NCBI RefSeq assembly: GCF_001431595.1 | Contig: NZ_LDJO01000019.1 | Span: 82,534-146,533 of the forward strand | Length of the DNA stretch: 64,000 nucleotides | DNA from: Stenotrophomonas acidaminiphila | GTDB lineage: Bacteria > Pseudomonadota > Gammaproteobacteria > Xanthomonadales > Xanthomonadaceae | Direction of reading: 5' to 3' | In this document: in pieces, positions 46,650-56,386 of the stretch | How positions within the stretch are numbered: position 1 is the stretch's first letter | Layout of the letters: every line of letters starts with the position of its first letter | Translations under genes and position numbers: made by a program | The notes under the pieces: model-generated | The model's input: only the letters and a program-made list of their open reading frames with translations | Told to the model about the DNA's origin: nothing | The model's database searches: none

Positions 46650-48566
46650 TCAGTTCTGTTTGCTGGCGATCCAGCGGTCGATCTTCGCTTCCAGAATATC
46701 CAACGGCATCGAGCCGTCCTTCAGTACTTCGTCGTGGAACTCGCGCGGATCGAAGCGCTCGCCCAGCGCCGCCTGCGCTTTCTCGCGCAGACGGCGGATC
46801 TTGATCTCACCCACCCGGTAGGCCAGCGTCTGCCCGGGCAGCGCCATGAAGCGCTCGACCTCCGCGGCGGCGTCGGCGGCGCTGATGTCGGCGTTCCTCA
46901 CCATGTAGTCGATCGCCTGCTGGCGGCTCCAGCCGGCCGCGTGCAGGCCGGTGTCGGCGACCAGCCGCACGGTGCGCAGCAGGGTGGTCTGCAGGTAGCC
47001 GAGGCGGTCGTAGGGGTCGCGGTACAGGCCCATTTCATCGCCCAGCGATTCGGCGTACAGGCCCCAGCCCTCGATGAAGGCGACGTCGCCGCCGAGCCGG
47101 CGGAAGCGCGGCAGCGTGGACAGTTCCTGCTGCAGGCCCAGTTGCAGGTGGTGGCCGGGGATGGCTTCGTGCAGGTACTGCATCGGCACCGCCCAGCGCT
47201 TGCGCGACGGCAGGTCGCGGGTGTTGACCTGCAGTACCCCGGGCTGGCTGCCGTCGGCCGGCGACGGCGACGGCGGCTGGTAGCTGGCGGCGCTGGCGGT
47301 CAGCGCGTGCTCGGCCGCCACCGGCTGGACCTGCAGCGGCGCCCTGGGACGGGTGGCGAACAATGCCGGCAGCGCCGCATCGACCTGCTGGCCGACCTCG
47401 CGGTAGCGCGCCAGCAGCGCGGCCTCGTCGCGGAAGGTGAACTGGCGGTCGTTGCGCATGGCGTTGAACGCCTTCTGCATCGAGCCGCGGATCTTCGCTT
47501 CCTTCATCACCCGGGCGATGCGCTCCTGCAGGTCCTTGACCTCCTGCTCGCCGAGCGCGTGGATCTCGGCCGGCGTGCGCGAGGCGCTGGTCAACCCGGC
47601 GATGGTGTGCGCGTACCAGGCCTGGCCACCGGGCAGGGCGCCGAGGCCGTCGCTGGCGCGGGTGGCGGGCAGGTACTGGGTGGCGATGAAGCCGCGCAGG
47701 GCGCGGTAGGCCGGCAGCAGCCGGTACTCGATCATGCGCTTGTACTCGGCGCTCAACCGTTCCCGGTCCGCGGCCGGGAAATCCTCCGGCATGTTGCGGA
47801 TCGGCGCCCAGAAGATGCTCTCCTCGGCGGTCGGGGTGATCACCGCGTCCAGCTGCGGCAGCACCTTTTCCATCAGCGCGCGCGGCTGCACCACGCCGGC
47901 GGCCATGCCTTCGCGCATGTTGGCGATGGCCTGGTCGAACAATGCCGGTACCCCGAGCGAGCGCCGCGACCAGTTCTCGTAGTCCTTCACCGTGCGGAAC
48001 GGCTGCGCGCCGGCCCCCGAGCCGAGCACCGCGATGATGCTGGCGAGGTTGTTGTAGGGGTTGATCGGCAGCATCCACGACGGGTACTGCTCGGCGGCCA
48101 GCGAGATGTGCGCGTCGCGCACGAAGATCTCGTAGCTGAGCAGGTCCTGGCCCTGCAGGCCTTCCTTGCCCAGCGCCTCGGCCTTGCCCTGCCATTCGAC
48201 CATGAATTCATGCGCCTGCCGGCGCGAGGCCGGCGACAGGAAGTTGGGCAGCTGGTCGTTGAAGCGGGGGTCGCCCTGGAACGTGGCCTGCAGCGGGTTC
48301 AGCCGCATCGACGCATCCCAGTACTCATCGTAGAGCCGGTTCAGGCGGGTGGCCTTGTCCTGGGTGACCGGCAGCGGCGCGCGCGCCGGACGGGGCGCCG
48401 GACGCGCCGGGGGCCTGTTGCCGCGTGCCTTGGGCTTGGCGGTGCGCGATTGCGTCGCGGTCGGGCGCTGGCTCTTCTTCTTCGCCGCCTCGGCGGGCGC
48501 GGCGGCGGAGAACATCAGGACGGAGGCCATGGCAAGCGCCAGAAAGCGAAGCGGGCTGGAGGTCAT
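46650..48566 (-). CDS. Exported DUF885 zinc-peptidase-like protein
   Basis: A 638-residue protein of the DUF885 family. The signal peptide is residues 1-27 (ends AEA), followed by a basic Lys/Arg/Pro-rich linker to about residue 65. The core carries HEAIPGHHLQ, an HExxxH-type zinc motif, and further conserved FIEGWGLYAESLG. DUF885 proteins are probable periplasmic metallopeptidases with unproven substrates. It lies 17 bases before the serine hydrolase, so the two and the YaeR-like gene probably form one operon. Confidence 0.87.
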   Translation of the reverse strand: MTSSPLRFLALAMASVLMFSAAAPAEAAKKKSQRPTATQSRTAKPKARGNRPPARPAPRPARAPLPVTQDKATRLNRLYDEYWDASMRLNPLQATFQGDPRFNDQLPNFLSPASRRQAHEFMVEWQGKAEALGKEGLQGQDLLSYEIFVRDAHISLAAEQYPSWMLPINPYNNLASIIAVLGSGAGAQPFRTVKDYENWSRRSLGVPALFDQAIANMREGMAAGVVQPRALMEKVLPQLDAVITPTAEESIFWAPIRNMPEDFPAADRERLSAEYKRMIEYRLLPAYRALRGFIATQYLPATRASDGLGALPGGQAWYAHTIAGLTSASRTPAEIHALGEQEVKDLQERIARVMKEAKIRGSMQKAFNAMRNDRQFTFRDEAALLARYREVGQQVDAALPALFATRPRAPLQVQPVAAEHALTASAASYQPPSPSPADGSQPGVLQVNTRDLPSRKRWAVPMQYLHEAIPGHHLQLGLQQELSTLPRFRRLGGDVAFIEGWGLYAESLGDEMGLYRDPYDRLGYLQTTLLRTVRLVADTGLHAAGWSRQQAIDYMVRNADISAADAAAEVERFMALPGQTLAYRVGEIKIRRLREKAQAALGERFDPREFHDEVLKDGSMPLDILEAKIDRWIASKQN

Positions 48567-48706
48567 CGGTGGTTCCGGAAACGCACAGGCCCGGGAGCTT
48601 GCCTCAGCGGCAGGAACTAGTGAAGAGGAACCGGCAACGGATAAAGGCGGCAGTCACCCCCATTGCCTGCCTGGCGCCCCATGTTCCTGCCCTGGCGGGC
48701 GGCGTT

Positions 48707-49384
48707 TCAGCGCTCGCCGGCGCGGGTGAACGGCACGCTGTCCGGGGCCACCGCGCCGCCGGAGATGATGAAACTCATGGCCTGGTCCACGGTCCAGTCG
48801 GTCGGGGTCAGCAGCTCCACCGGCACGATTTCCAGATAGCCCGAGGTCGGGTTCGGCGTGGTCGGCACGTACACCGCAGCCAGTTCGCGGCCGGTACCGT
48901 GTTCGCGGATGACGCGGGTCACCAGACCCACCGATTTCATTTCGCGGTGCGGGAAGTCGATCAGCACCACGCGCTGGGTGCTGCCCGGCTGGGTCTGCAG
49001 GATGTCCAGCAGCTTCTTGGCGCTGTCGTAGATGATGCTGGCCAGCGGGATGCGGCGGATCACCGCGCCGAACCAGCGCAGCAGGCGCTGGCCGATGACG
49101 CGGCGGCTGAGCACGCCCACCAGCAGGATCACCAGCAGCGTGGCGAGCAGGGCGAACACGTCCTGCATCCATTCCACCCGTACCCAGCCCAGGTAATGCG
49201 GGAAGGAGGCGGCAATGCGTTCGGACAGCGGCACCACCAGCGGGCTGCTGATGCCGGACAGCAGCACGAACACGAACTTGATCACCACCCAGGTCAGCCA
49301 GATAGGCAGCAGGGTCAGCAATCCGGTCAGGAACAGGCGCTGCAGGGAGGGGCGGTGGGGGACGGCGGAAGCTTCGGGCGACAT
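48707..49384 (-). CDS. DUF502 family membrane protein
   Basis: A 225-residue inner-membrane protein. Two to three membrane helices lie at about residues 20-45 and 70-95, followed by a cytoplasmic or periplasmic beta-rich domain with the conserved VVLIDFPHREMKSVGLVT and VYVPTTPNPTSGYL. This family is widespread and has no established function. The start MSPEASAV at 49384 was chosen for the conserved N-terminus; longer frames have no support. It is divergent from the next gene. Confidence 0.85.
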   Translation of the reverse strand: MSPEASAVPHRPSLQRLFLTGLLTLLPIWLTWVVIKFVFVLLSGISSPLVVPLSERIAASFPHYLGWVRVEWMQDVFALLATLLVILLVGVLSRRVIGQRLLRWFGAVIRRIPLASIIYDSAKKLLDILQTQPGSTQRVVLIDFPHREMKSVGLVTRVIREHGTGRELAAVYVPTTPNPTSGYLEIVPVELLTPTDWTVDQAMSFIISGGAVAPDSVPFTRAGER

Positions 49385-49512
49385 CCGCCGATTGTAGCGG
49401 TGCGGCGATGCAGCCGGGCATGACGATTGCGCGCCGCTGCGTTGCCGTATATGTAACAGTGCTTGCGCCGCGTTCGCCCACGGAAGGCGGCATGACACCA
49501 GGGAGAAATGCA

Positions 49513-50868
49513 ATGGGCAGGACGCTGGGACGCGTGGTGGCGGGTGTGGTCGGACTGGTGCTGCTGGTGCTGGTGGCGCTGCTGGTCTCCTGGGTATGGC
49601 CGCCATCCGCGGCGCAGCAGCGCGCGCTGGCCGCGTTGGAGGCACCGCACGACCTGCCCGGCAGCAACGCCTACGTCACCCTGGCGACGCTGGAGATGCA
49701 AGCCCCGCTGGTGCACAGGCAGGCGCAGGTGGATGAACACACCCGCCGGTTCCAGGCGTGGTATGACGACAGCTACGCGCCCGGTTTCATCCGCGGCGAC
49801 GCCGAAAGCGAAGCGGGCGTGCCGCCGCCCCTGCCGGTGGACGGGGCGGCACGGACGCCCACTGCCGACCCGGCGCTGTGCGGTTTCCGCGATGCCGCCA
49901 CCTGCCTGGAGCGGGTGCGCCGCGCGCCCGAGGCCGTGGCCGCCGCATTGGCGACGCGGGCCACGCTGCTGTCGCGCATGGACGAACTGGCGGCGCATGG
50001 GCATTACCGCTCGCCGCTGGTACAGGCGCCGCCCGGTCCCTGGCCGGTGCTGGGTCCGCTGGCGGTTCCCCTGGGCGCGCATGCACTGGCCCACGTGCAG
50101 GGCGACAGTGCGCGTGCCCTGGCCGGGCTGTGCCGTGATGCCGGGAGCGGACGCATGCTGATGGCGCACGGCGACAACCTGCTGGCCACGATGATGGGCA
50201 TCGCCATGCTGCGGGCCAATGCGGAGCTGTTCGCTGCGGTGCTGGCCGAGCTCCCGGCGGACGCGCCGTTGCCATCGGGGTGCGCCACGGCGTTCGCGCC
50301 GCTGTCGGCGGACGAGGCCGTCGTCTGCAACGGCATGCGCGGGGAATTCGCCATGCAGCAACGCTTCGCGCTGTTGATGGACCGCAAGATCGAGGCTGGC
50401 CCGCGCTCGGGCAGGCTGTTATACAACGGTCGCAAAACCCTTGCGAGGCAGGCCGAGGCGCTTGCCTGGCCCTGCCTCCCGGCTGCACGCCAGGCCGTGG
50501 CCGAGGATCGCAGGGTGCCGCTACCGTCCCTGCCGGCCGCGGCGTGGTGGCAGCCGCAGTGCCTGACCAACGCCATCGGCTGCATCCTCAGCGAAATCGC
50601 CGGCCCCGCCTACACGGGATACCTGTACCGGGAACAGGATGCCGCCGCGCAGCTGCGGCTGCTGCAGGCGGTGCTGTGGATGCGCGGACAGGCATTGCAG
50701 GACGCCGAAGCGGTGAGCGCGCACCTGCGCGAGCTGCCTGCCGGGCTGCGCAGTGCGCATCGCCCCATCACCCTGTCCGCCGACGGCACCGCGCTGGAAA
50801 CGCCGGCCTATGCCAGGCAGGGGCAGGTGCTGCGGATGCCGTTGCCGCTGGCCGCATCCAGCCCCTGA
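49513..50868 (+). CDS. Membrane-anchored hypothetical protein
   Basis: A 451-residue protein I do not recognise. One N-terminal membrane anchor at about residues 8-28 (VVAGVVGLVLLVLVALLVSW) is followed by a long, mostly helical extracytoplasmic region with eight or so cysteines (for example ALCGFRDAATCL, ECLTNAIGCIL-like), compatible with disulfides. The start at 49513 follows GGGAGA; an in-frame ATG at 49492 also has a possible ribosome-binding site. The gene stands alone, divergent from the DUF502 gene and convergent on the DUF4442 gene. Similar orphans occur in xanthomonads, but that is recollection, not a search. Confidence 0.75.
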   Translation: MGRTLGRVVAGVVGLVLLVLVALLVSWVWPPSAAQQRALAALEAPHDLPGSNAYVTLATLEMQAPLVHRQAQVDEHTRRFQAWYDDSYAPGFIRGDAESEAGVPPPLPVDGAARTPTADPALCGFRDAATCLERVRRAPEAVAAALATRATLLSRMDELAAHGHYRSPLVQAPPGPWPVLGPLAVPLGAHALAHVQGDSARALAGLCRDAGSGRMLMAHGDNLLATMMGIAMLRANAELFAAVLAELPADAPLPSGCATAFAPLSADEAVVCNGMRGEFAMQQRFALLMDRKIEAGPRSGRLLYNGRKTLARQAEALAWPCLPAARQAVAEDRRVPLPSLPAAAWWQPQCLTNAIGCILSEIAGPAYTGYLYREQDAAAQLRLLQAVLWMRGQALQDAEAVSAHLRELPAGLRSAHRPITLSADGTALETPAYARQGQVLRMPLPLAASSP

Positions 50869-50937
50869 AACGCGGCCGGGTGGCCTGGGCCGCGACCGCG
50901 CAGCGCCTGCCGCGCGTCTCCGCGGTCACTGCCGTGG

Positions 50938-51402
50938 CTACCCGCGCGCTTGGCGCGCTTCAGGCTTGGGGCGGACGTAGACCTGCTTGCGGACGCGTGC
51001 GACCACCTCGCCCTGCGCATCGAGCACGTCATTGCTGAACCAGCGCAGGTGCTTGGCGCCCTCGGCGGTGGCCGCGCGCACCTCCTCGAGCGTGGCCGCG
51101 TCGAGCCGGAACTCGGTGGTGACGGTGCCCTTGCCGGGCTTGATGAACTCGATCTCCCCGGCCTTGTCCCACACGTAGTAGTCGCGCCCCAGGTTGTGCA
51201 GCAGGCACAGCATCCAGAACGGGTCGGTCATGGCGAACAGGCTGCCGCCGAAATGGGTGCGTACGTAATTGACGTTCCACGGGCGCTCACGCAGTTCCAC
51301 GCGCACATAGCGGTAGTCGGCATGGATCTCGGCGACATGGATGCCGGTGAACAGGAACGGCGGCCACAGGTTGATGCCGAGGCGGAACGTGCTGGCTTTC
51401 AT
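50938..51402 (-). CDS. DUF4442 hotdog-fold thioesterase-like protein
   Basis: A 154-residue hotdog-fold protein. Conserved points are NLWPPFLFTGI, the central helix with GGSLFAMTDPFWM, and a beta-sheet ending in VRKQVYVRPK. DUF4442 members resemble acyl-CoA thioesterases of the PaaI group and may remove inhibitory acyl-CoA or dicarboxylate conjugates; activity is unproven. The start MKASTFRLG at 51402 is favoured over an upstream ATG at 51447 by the conserved start of the domain. It lies 69 bp after the GGDEF gene on the same strand. Confidence 0.85.
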   Translation of the reverse strand: MKASTFRLGINLWPPFLFTGIHVAEIHADYRYVRVELRERPWNVNYVRTHFGGSLFAMTDPFWMLCLLHNLGRDYYVWDKAGEIEFIKPGKGTVTTEFRLDAATLEEVRAATAEGAKHLRWFSNDVLDAQGEVVARVRKQVYVRPKPEARQARG

Positions 51403-51471
51403 GGCGGAGTGGGGCGTACAGGGGGACGGGGAGTCTAGCATTCGCACCCGTATGGTGAGGTGGCTGGCGCC

Positions 51472-53097
51472 TCAGTCGGCCACCCGGTACCCGTCCCTGC
51501 CGGCGGCCTTGGCCTGGTACAGCGAGGCGTCGGCATCGCGGAACAGCTGTGCCGGCAGGCCATCGACGTCGGGGACGATGGTCGCCAGGCCGACCGTGAC
51601 GCTGATCCTGGCCTGGCGCCCCTTGCCGACCGCGACACCGGCCTGGCGGACCCGGGCGACGAGCGCCTCGACCAGCTGGACCGCGCCCTCGCTGCCGGTG
51701 TCCGGCAGGATCAGCGCGAACTCGTCGCCGCCGAAGCGCGCGGCCAGGTCGCGCGGCCGCCGCGCCAGTTCGCCGATCATCCTGGCGGTCTGCTGCAGCA
51801 CCAGGTCGCCGACGTGGTGGCCGAAGGTGTCGTTGTAATGCTTGAAGTTGTCCAGGTCGATCAGGGCCAGGCTCAGCGGCCGGCCACCGCGCCGGGCCGC
51901 CTCGTATTCCAGCTGCAGCGCTTCTTCGAAGCGCATGCGGTTGGCCAGGCCGGTAAGCGGGTCGCGGTTGGCCTGGCGGCGCCAGTAGCGCAGCTGCCAC
52001 AGGCCCCAGCCCAGCAGCATCAGCAGCGCGCCGCCGATGGCCGCGGCCGGCGCGAACCACAGGTTGAAACCGCGCAGCAGCACCGCGCTGAGCAGCAGCG
52101 GAAGGACCAGCGACAGTACCGCGACCAGCCACGGCGACAGCCGCCGCTGGGTCATGCCCAGTGCGCACAGCGCCACCAGCGCGAACACCGCGGCCAACTG
52201 CACGGGTGGGCGCAGCGGCAGGATCACGTGCCCGCCGAGCAGCATCGAGGCGACGTTGGCCTGGTATTCGGTACCGCTCATCCAGTATTCGCGCGAAGTG
52301 GGCGTGAGCAGGCGCGGGGCGATGCCGCTGGCGGTCATGCCGACGATCACCAGCCGGTCGCGCAGCAGCCCGGGCGGCAGGCGGCCTTCGAGCACGTCGA
52401 TGTAGGACACCTGCGGGAAGGTCCCCGGCGGCCCGGCGTAACGCAGCCGCACGTAGTTGTCGCGTCGCCACTGATAGGGCGAGACCGTCTCCGCCGCCGG
52501 ATCGACCAGTCCCGGTATCGGGCCGCTGACACCGCTCAGCGCCAGCCCCAGCGCCGGCCAGTAGGCCGAGCCCACGCCGGCCTTCAGGTACAGGCCGCGG
52601 GCCACGCCGTCGCCATCGACCTCGATGTCGGTGTGTGCCAGGCCATCGGCCACCGCGGCCAGCACCGGCACCGGCAGCAGTTCCTCGGGCACGGCTTCGT
52701 CGCTGGCCGCGGCCGCCAGTACCGGCAGCACGACGTTGCCGCTGCGCTTGATCGCCGCGGCCAGCTGCGCGTCCTGGCTGCCATCCTTGCGGTCGGGCTC
52801 GGGGAACATCAGGTCCAGCGCGACCCGGCGCACGCCGGCTTCGCGCAGGCGGTCGAGCAGCCGCGCATGGGTGCCGCGCGGCCACGGCCACTGCCCCAGC
52901 TGCTGCAGGCTGCGCTCATCGATGGCGACCAGCGCCAGGCGGTCGTCGGGCGGGTAATCCCAGCCGCCCACCAGCCGGTCATAGACGTGCTCGTCCTGCT
53001 GCCAGAACAGGTGCGCCTGGCTGGCCCAACCGGCCAGTGCGCCCAGGGCGACGGCCAGCAGCAGCCGCCACGGCCAGGGCATCAGGAACAGCTTCAC
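51472..53097 (-). CDS. CHASE2-GGDEF diguanylate cyclase
   Basis: A 541-residue membrane receptor enzyme. TM1 is at residues 8-24, a periplasmic CHASE2 sensor domain at about 30-295, three further membrane helices at about 300-366, and a GGDEF domain at about 378-541. The active site is the intact GGDEF at 456-460, and an inhibitory I-site RxxD sits at Arg447-Asp450, five residues before it. It should make c-di-GMP and be feedback-inhibited. The start is GTG at 53097, which overlaps the stop of the LysM-FecR gene (GTGA), so translation is coupled. Confidence 0.93.
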   Translation of the reverse strand: MKLFLMPWPWRLLLAVALGALAGWASQAHLFWQQDEHVYDRLVGGWDYPPDDRLALVAIDERSLQQLGQWPWPRGTHARLLDRLREAGVRRVALDLMFPEPDRKDGSQDAQLAAAIKRSGNVVLPVLAAAASDEAVPEELLPVPVLAAVADGLAHTDIEVDGDGVARGLYLKAGVGSAYWPALGLALSGVSGPIPGLVDPAAETVSPYQWRRDNYVRLRYAGPPGTFPQVSYIDVLEGRLPPGLLRDRLVIVGMTASGIAPRLLTPTSREYWMSGTEYQANVASMLLGGHVILPLRPPVQLAAVFALVALCALGMTQRRLSPWLVAVLSLVLPLLLSAVLLRGFNLWFAPAAAIGGALLMLLGWGLWQLRYWRRQANRDPLTGLANRMRFEEALQLEYEAARRGGRPLSLALIDLDNFKHYNDTFGHHVGDLVLQQTARMIGELARRPRDLAARFGGDEFALILPDTGSEGAVQLVEALVARVRQAGVAVGKGRQARISVTVGLATIVPDVDGLPAQLFRDADASLYQAKAAGRDGYRVAD

Positions 53098-54752
53098 AGG
53101 GCCAACAGCAGCAGCGCGCCGGCGCCGGCGCCATAGCAGAGCTTGCAGGGCAGCCGGATCTGCTGGGCGGTCGAGAACGGGGCTGCGTAGCCGTCGTCGT
53201 CGATGTACTGGATGCGCACATGCAGGGTGCCGCCGCGCCACGGCTGTTTCATCACCACCTCGGGCGCGCTGGTTTCGCGGTCGAGCAGGGGGGCGCTGAA
53301 ATCGCCGCGGCGATCCACCTGCACGCGATAGCGCTGGCCTTCGGCGCCCGCCTGCCAGCGCAGGGTCAGCTGGCCCTTGCCGGCCTGCGCCGGCTGCAGG
53401 CCGGACTCCGGCGGGGCATCGCTGATGCGCAGCGGCAGGGCCTGCCCAAAGCGGCCGCTGCGGCCCTGCGCGTCCACCGACGCGACCCGCCAGTAGTAGT
53501 CGCCGGGGGCGAGCGCGACCGGCGAGCGCAGACGGGTGGCATCGGTGCGACGCTCGACCAGTGGCTGGCGGAAATCCGTGTCCTGCGCGATCTGCAGCAC
53601 GCTGCCGCTGGCGCCAGGCACCTGCGCCCAGGCAAAACGCGGCTGCGCCAGGGCCAGGGTCTGGCCATGCACCGGGGCGGTGGTCAGCGGCGGCGGCAGG
53701 CCGTCGGGCACCTGGAAATCGTGGGCGCTGTCATGGCCCTCGACACCCTCGGCGGTGACCGCGCGCACCAGCAGCCGCAGCTGGCCGGGAGGCAGGTCGT
53801 CGATACGGATGCTGGAATCGGGGGTGTCGCGCGCGAACAGCAGGATTTCCGGCGCATCGGCACGCACCACCTCCACGCGGTAGCCGCGCGCCTGCGGCAC
53901 CGGCTGCCAGGCCGCCAGCAGCGGCAGCGGTTCGAGCCGCAGCCGCGCCGCATCGATCACCGGTGCGGCCGGCAGCGGCTGGGCCGGTGCCGGTGCCCGC
54001 GTGGCCGACGCGCTGAGGCTGGCCTGGCCGGGATCGACCATCCGCTGGCCGTGGCGGTTGCCGACCTGCACCCGGCCTTCGACCACTTCGGTGACGGCCG
54101 GGTCGCCGTCCTGCCCGGCGCTGACCCGGAACACGGTGCCGCGCACGCTGCTGGTGGCGGTGGGGGCGGTGATCATGTAGCGCGACGCCGGCCCCTGTGC
54201 CGGGGTCACCCGGCTGCCGCTGCGGCCGCGCTGCAGGCGCAGCCGGGTATCCACCATGCCGGTGGCGCCATAGCTGCTGAGCTGGTCCAGGCGCAGTTCC
54301 GAGTTTTCGCGCAGCAACAGGCGCGAGTCGTCGGCGAAGGCCAGGGTGATGCTGGCGTCGGCACCGGTGCGGATGTGGCTGCCGATCGGCAGGCGCATGC
54401 CTTCGCGGACCGCGGCGGCCGGCTCGCCGCCAGCACTGACGTCGACCTGGCCGCGCACGGCCACCACGCGTGCCGGCGCCGGCTCGACCCGCAGCCAGGC
54501 GATGGGAAAGCGCAGCACCTGGCCCGGCGGCAGCCGGTAGGGGTTGGCGATCGCGTTGTGGTTCTGCAGCTCTTCCCAGGACACGGTGGGCTTGAGATAG
54601 CGCGTGCCCAGGTCCCACAGGGTGTCGCCGGGGCGTACGCGGTAGCTCCAGTCCTGGGCGCTGGCCGCGGCCGAGCACGACAGCGGCAGCGTCGCCAGCG
54701 CGATCTGCAGCAGAACGGTCAGGCGCAGCGCCCCCCGGTTGAACAACATCAT
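53094..54752 (-). CDS. Exported LysM-FecR domain protein
   Basis: A 552-residue secreted protein. A signal peptide (about residues 1-32) is followed by a LysM peptidoglycan-binding domain (about 35-82, YRVRPGDTLWDLG), a FecR domain (about 92-205, with TATSSVRGTVFRVS), and two fibronectin-type-like segments. The C-terminus ends in a short hydrophobic stretch. FecR proteins normally relay signals to sigma factors; here the coupled partner is a CHASE2-GGDEF cyclase. The start at 54752 is one of two adjacent ATGs, chosen because AAGGA lies just upstream. The GTGA overlap links it to the cyclase gene. Confidence 0.9.
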   Translation of the reverse strand: MMLFNRGALRLTVLLQIALATLPLSCSAAASAQDWSYRVRPGDTLWDLGTRYLKPTVSWEELQNHNAIANPYRLPPGQVLRFPIAWLRVEPAPARVVAVRGQVDVSAGGEPAAAVREGMRLPIGSHIRTGADASITLAFADDSRLLLRENSELRLDQLSSYGATGMVDTRLRLQRGRSGSRVTPAQGPASRYMITAPTATSSVRGTVFRVSAGQDGDPAVTEVVEGRVQVGNRHGQRMVDPGQASLSASATRAPAPAQPLPAAPVIDAARLRLEPLPLLAAWQPVPQARGYRVEVVRADAPEILLFARDTPDSSIRIDDLPPGQLRLLVRAVTAEGVEGHDSAHDFQVPDGLPPPLTTAPVHGQTLALAQPRFAWAQVPGASGSVLQIAQDTDFRQPLVERRTDATRLRSPVALAPGDYYWRVASVDAQGRSGRFGQALPLRISDAPPESGLQPAQAGKGQLTLRWQAGAEGQRYRVQVDRRGDFSAPLLDRETSAPEVVMKQPWRGGTLHVRIQYIDDDGYAAPFSTAQQIRLPCKLCYGAGAGALLLLAL

Positions 54753-54907
54753 CGGCAATCGGTCCTTCCGTCGCGGGAACCGGCGCCCTGCATCGCGCGC
54801 CCCCACTCCCCATGTGGCACGGCAGGGACTGCCGCGCGTCATCACCACGATGAACGGCGCATTATCCGGCAGGGCTTGCTTCACCTGCATGAACGAGTAG
54901 TGACGGG

Positions 54908-55765
54908 TCAGAACAGGAGCGACGACATCCGCCGGCGGTAGCGGCCGACGAGGTCGTCGTCCTCGACCACCCGGAATGCGTCGATCAGCGCCTTGCGTGG
55001 CGTGCCCTCGGCGTAGTTGCGGTCGATCCGCAGCATTTCCAGGAACTGCTCCAGCGCCGCCTCGTCGTTGCCGCCCAGCAGCTGGCGGATGCCCAGCAGG
55101 TGGCGGGCTTCCAGGTCGTTGCCATCGGCCTGGACACGGGCGGCCAGGGCGTCGGCCGGCGGCGCGTCGGCCACCGCGGCATGGAAATCCAGGCGTGCGC
55201 GTGCGCGGATGGCGCGGTCATCGGTGGCCAGGTTGGCGGGCAGGGCGTCGAGCAGCTGCCCGGCCTCGGCGACGTCGCCGGTGCGGATCAGCGCCAGCGC
55301 CAGGTCCAGCTTGAGCTCGGCCTTGTCCGGCTCGGCGGCGATGGCTTCGCGCAGCGCGGCAACCTGCGACAGCGGGTCCAGCGGGGCGGGTTCGTCCTCG
55401 ATGGCGGCCGGTGCCTCGGCCGGGGCGATGCCGTGCTGGGCCAGGAACTCGCGCAGCTGGCCTTCCGGCAGCGCGCCGGGGAAGCCGTCCACGATCTGCC
55501 CGTCCTTGACCAGGAACACGGTCGGCACCGAGCGGATCTGGAACGCGGCGGCGATCTGCTGCTCCTTGTCCACGTCCACCTTGGCCAGCTCGAACGCGCC
55601 GTGGTACTCGCCGGCCAGCTTCTCCAGGATCGGCCCGAGCGTCTTGCACGGGCCGCACCAGGTCGCCCAGAAATCCACCAGCACCGGAGTCTGCAGCGAC
55701 TTCTGCAGGACGTCGGTTTCGAAGGTCTCGGTGGTGGCGTCGAAAACGTGGGGCAGGTCGGACAT
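54908..55765 (-). CDS. cnoX: Thioredoxin-TPR co-chaperone (CnoX/YbbN-like)
   Basis: A 285-residue protein. A thioredoxin domain (1-115) keeps the full active site WCGPC, followed by a C-terminal TPR-like helical domain (about 130-285). E. coli CnoX (YbbN) has the same layout but an altered active site without redox activity; the intact CGPC here suggests real disulfide exchange along with chaperone binding. It is cytoplasmic. It lies 155 bp upstream of the LysM-FecR gene on the same strand and faces away from the DUF/HTH pair across a short AT-rich region. Confidence 0.92.
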   Translation of the reverse strand: MSDLPHVFDATTETFETDVLQKSLQTPVLVDFWATWCGPCKTLGPILEKLAGEYHGAFELAKVDVDKEQQIAAAFQIRSVPTVFLVKDGQIVDGFPGALPEGQLREFLAQHGIAPAEAPAAIEDEPAPLDPLSQVAALREAIAAEPDKAELKLDLALALIRTGDVAEAGQLLDALPANLATDDRAIRARARLDFHAAVADAPPADALAARVQADGNDLEARHLLGIRQLLGGNDEAALEQFLEMLRIDRNYAEGTPRKALIDAFRVVEDDDLVGRYRRRMSSLLF

Positions 55766-55827
55766 CGCGGCGCTCGTAGTGGAAAGGTCTCGCCGAAGAT
55801 GGTGGCAGAGCCCGCGGATGCAAGTCC

Positions 55828-55879
55828 GATGTAAAAAATACTGGACATCACTCCGGGCGGGTGTAACGTTTGCATTACA
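55828..55879. promoter_or_regulatory. Inverted repeats in the cnoX divergent region
   Basis: Two dyads in an AT-rich island: GATGT-N12-ACATC (55828-55849) and TGTAA-N8-TTACA (55862-55879). They lie between cnoX and a membrane-protein/HTH pair. They could be sites for the HTH protein encoded downstream. No clean -35/-10 pair is evident. Confidence 0.35.
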
Positions 55880-55957
55880 TCCGGGGCGTCATCGGCGTTG
55901 CCGGCACGGGCGGCCACGCGGGGCGATCCCGGGGGCGATCGGACAAGGAGGACGCGC

Positions 55958-56386
55958 ATGCGCACACGGGACGTGTTTTCGGCGATGAACCGGCAGCAGA
56001 CGCTGGCCTGGCTGCTGCTGGCCAGTGCCGGCCTGGCGTCGATCCTGCTGGGGCGCTGGCTGCTCGCCGGCGGCGGCGGGCAGGCGGATGTCCTGGCTCC
56101 CGCGTGGTGGCTGTTGCTGGTCGGCGCGTTCCTGTTCCTGCGCCGCGACGGGAAGGTCGTGGCCGACGAACGCGACCGGGCGATCCAGGCGCATGGTGCG
56201 CGCGCCGGCTATGCCGCGCTGGCGCTGATGCTGGTCGTGGTTTCGGTACTGGCCGAGGACCAGGCGGATTTCGTCGCGGCACGCGGCGGTGCCTGGATGG
56301 GGAGTTTCCTCGTCTGGCTGGTCTGCCTCTCGCTCAGCGTGCACGCCGCGGTCATGCTCTGGCGTTACCGGCACGACCGCCGGTGA
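55958..56386 (+). CDS. Small membrane protein paired with an HTH regulator
   Basis: A 142-residue inner-membrane protein with about four helices (near residues 15-31, 42-58, 79-95 and 110-130) and a cytoplasmic stretch [14 protein letters not shown]. The DERDRAI-type motif between helices recalls small membrane proteins paired with HTH regulators, but I cannot name a family. The start at 55958 is fixed by an excellent AAGGAGG site. The stop overlaps the next start as GTGA, so it is coupled to the HTH gene. Confidence 0.78.
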   Translation: MRTRDVFSAMNRQQTLAWLLLASAGLASILLGRWLLAGGGGQADVLAPAWWLLLVGAFLFLRRDGKVVADERDRAIQAHGARAGYAALALMLVVVSVLAEDQADFVAARGGAWMGSFLVWLVCLSLSVHAAVMLWRYRHDRR

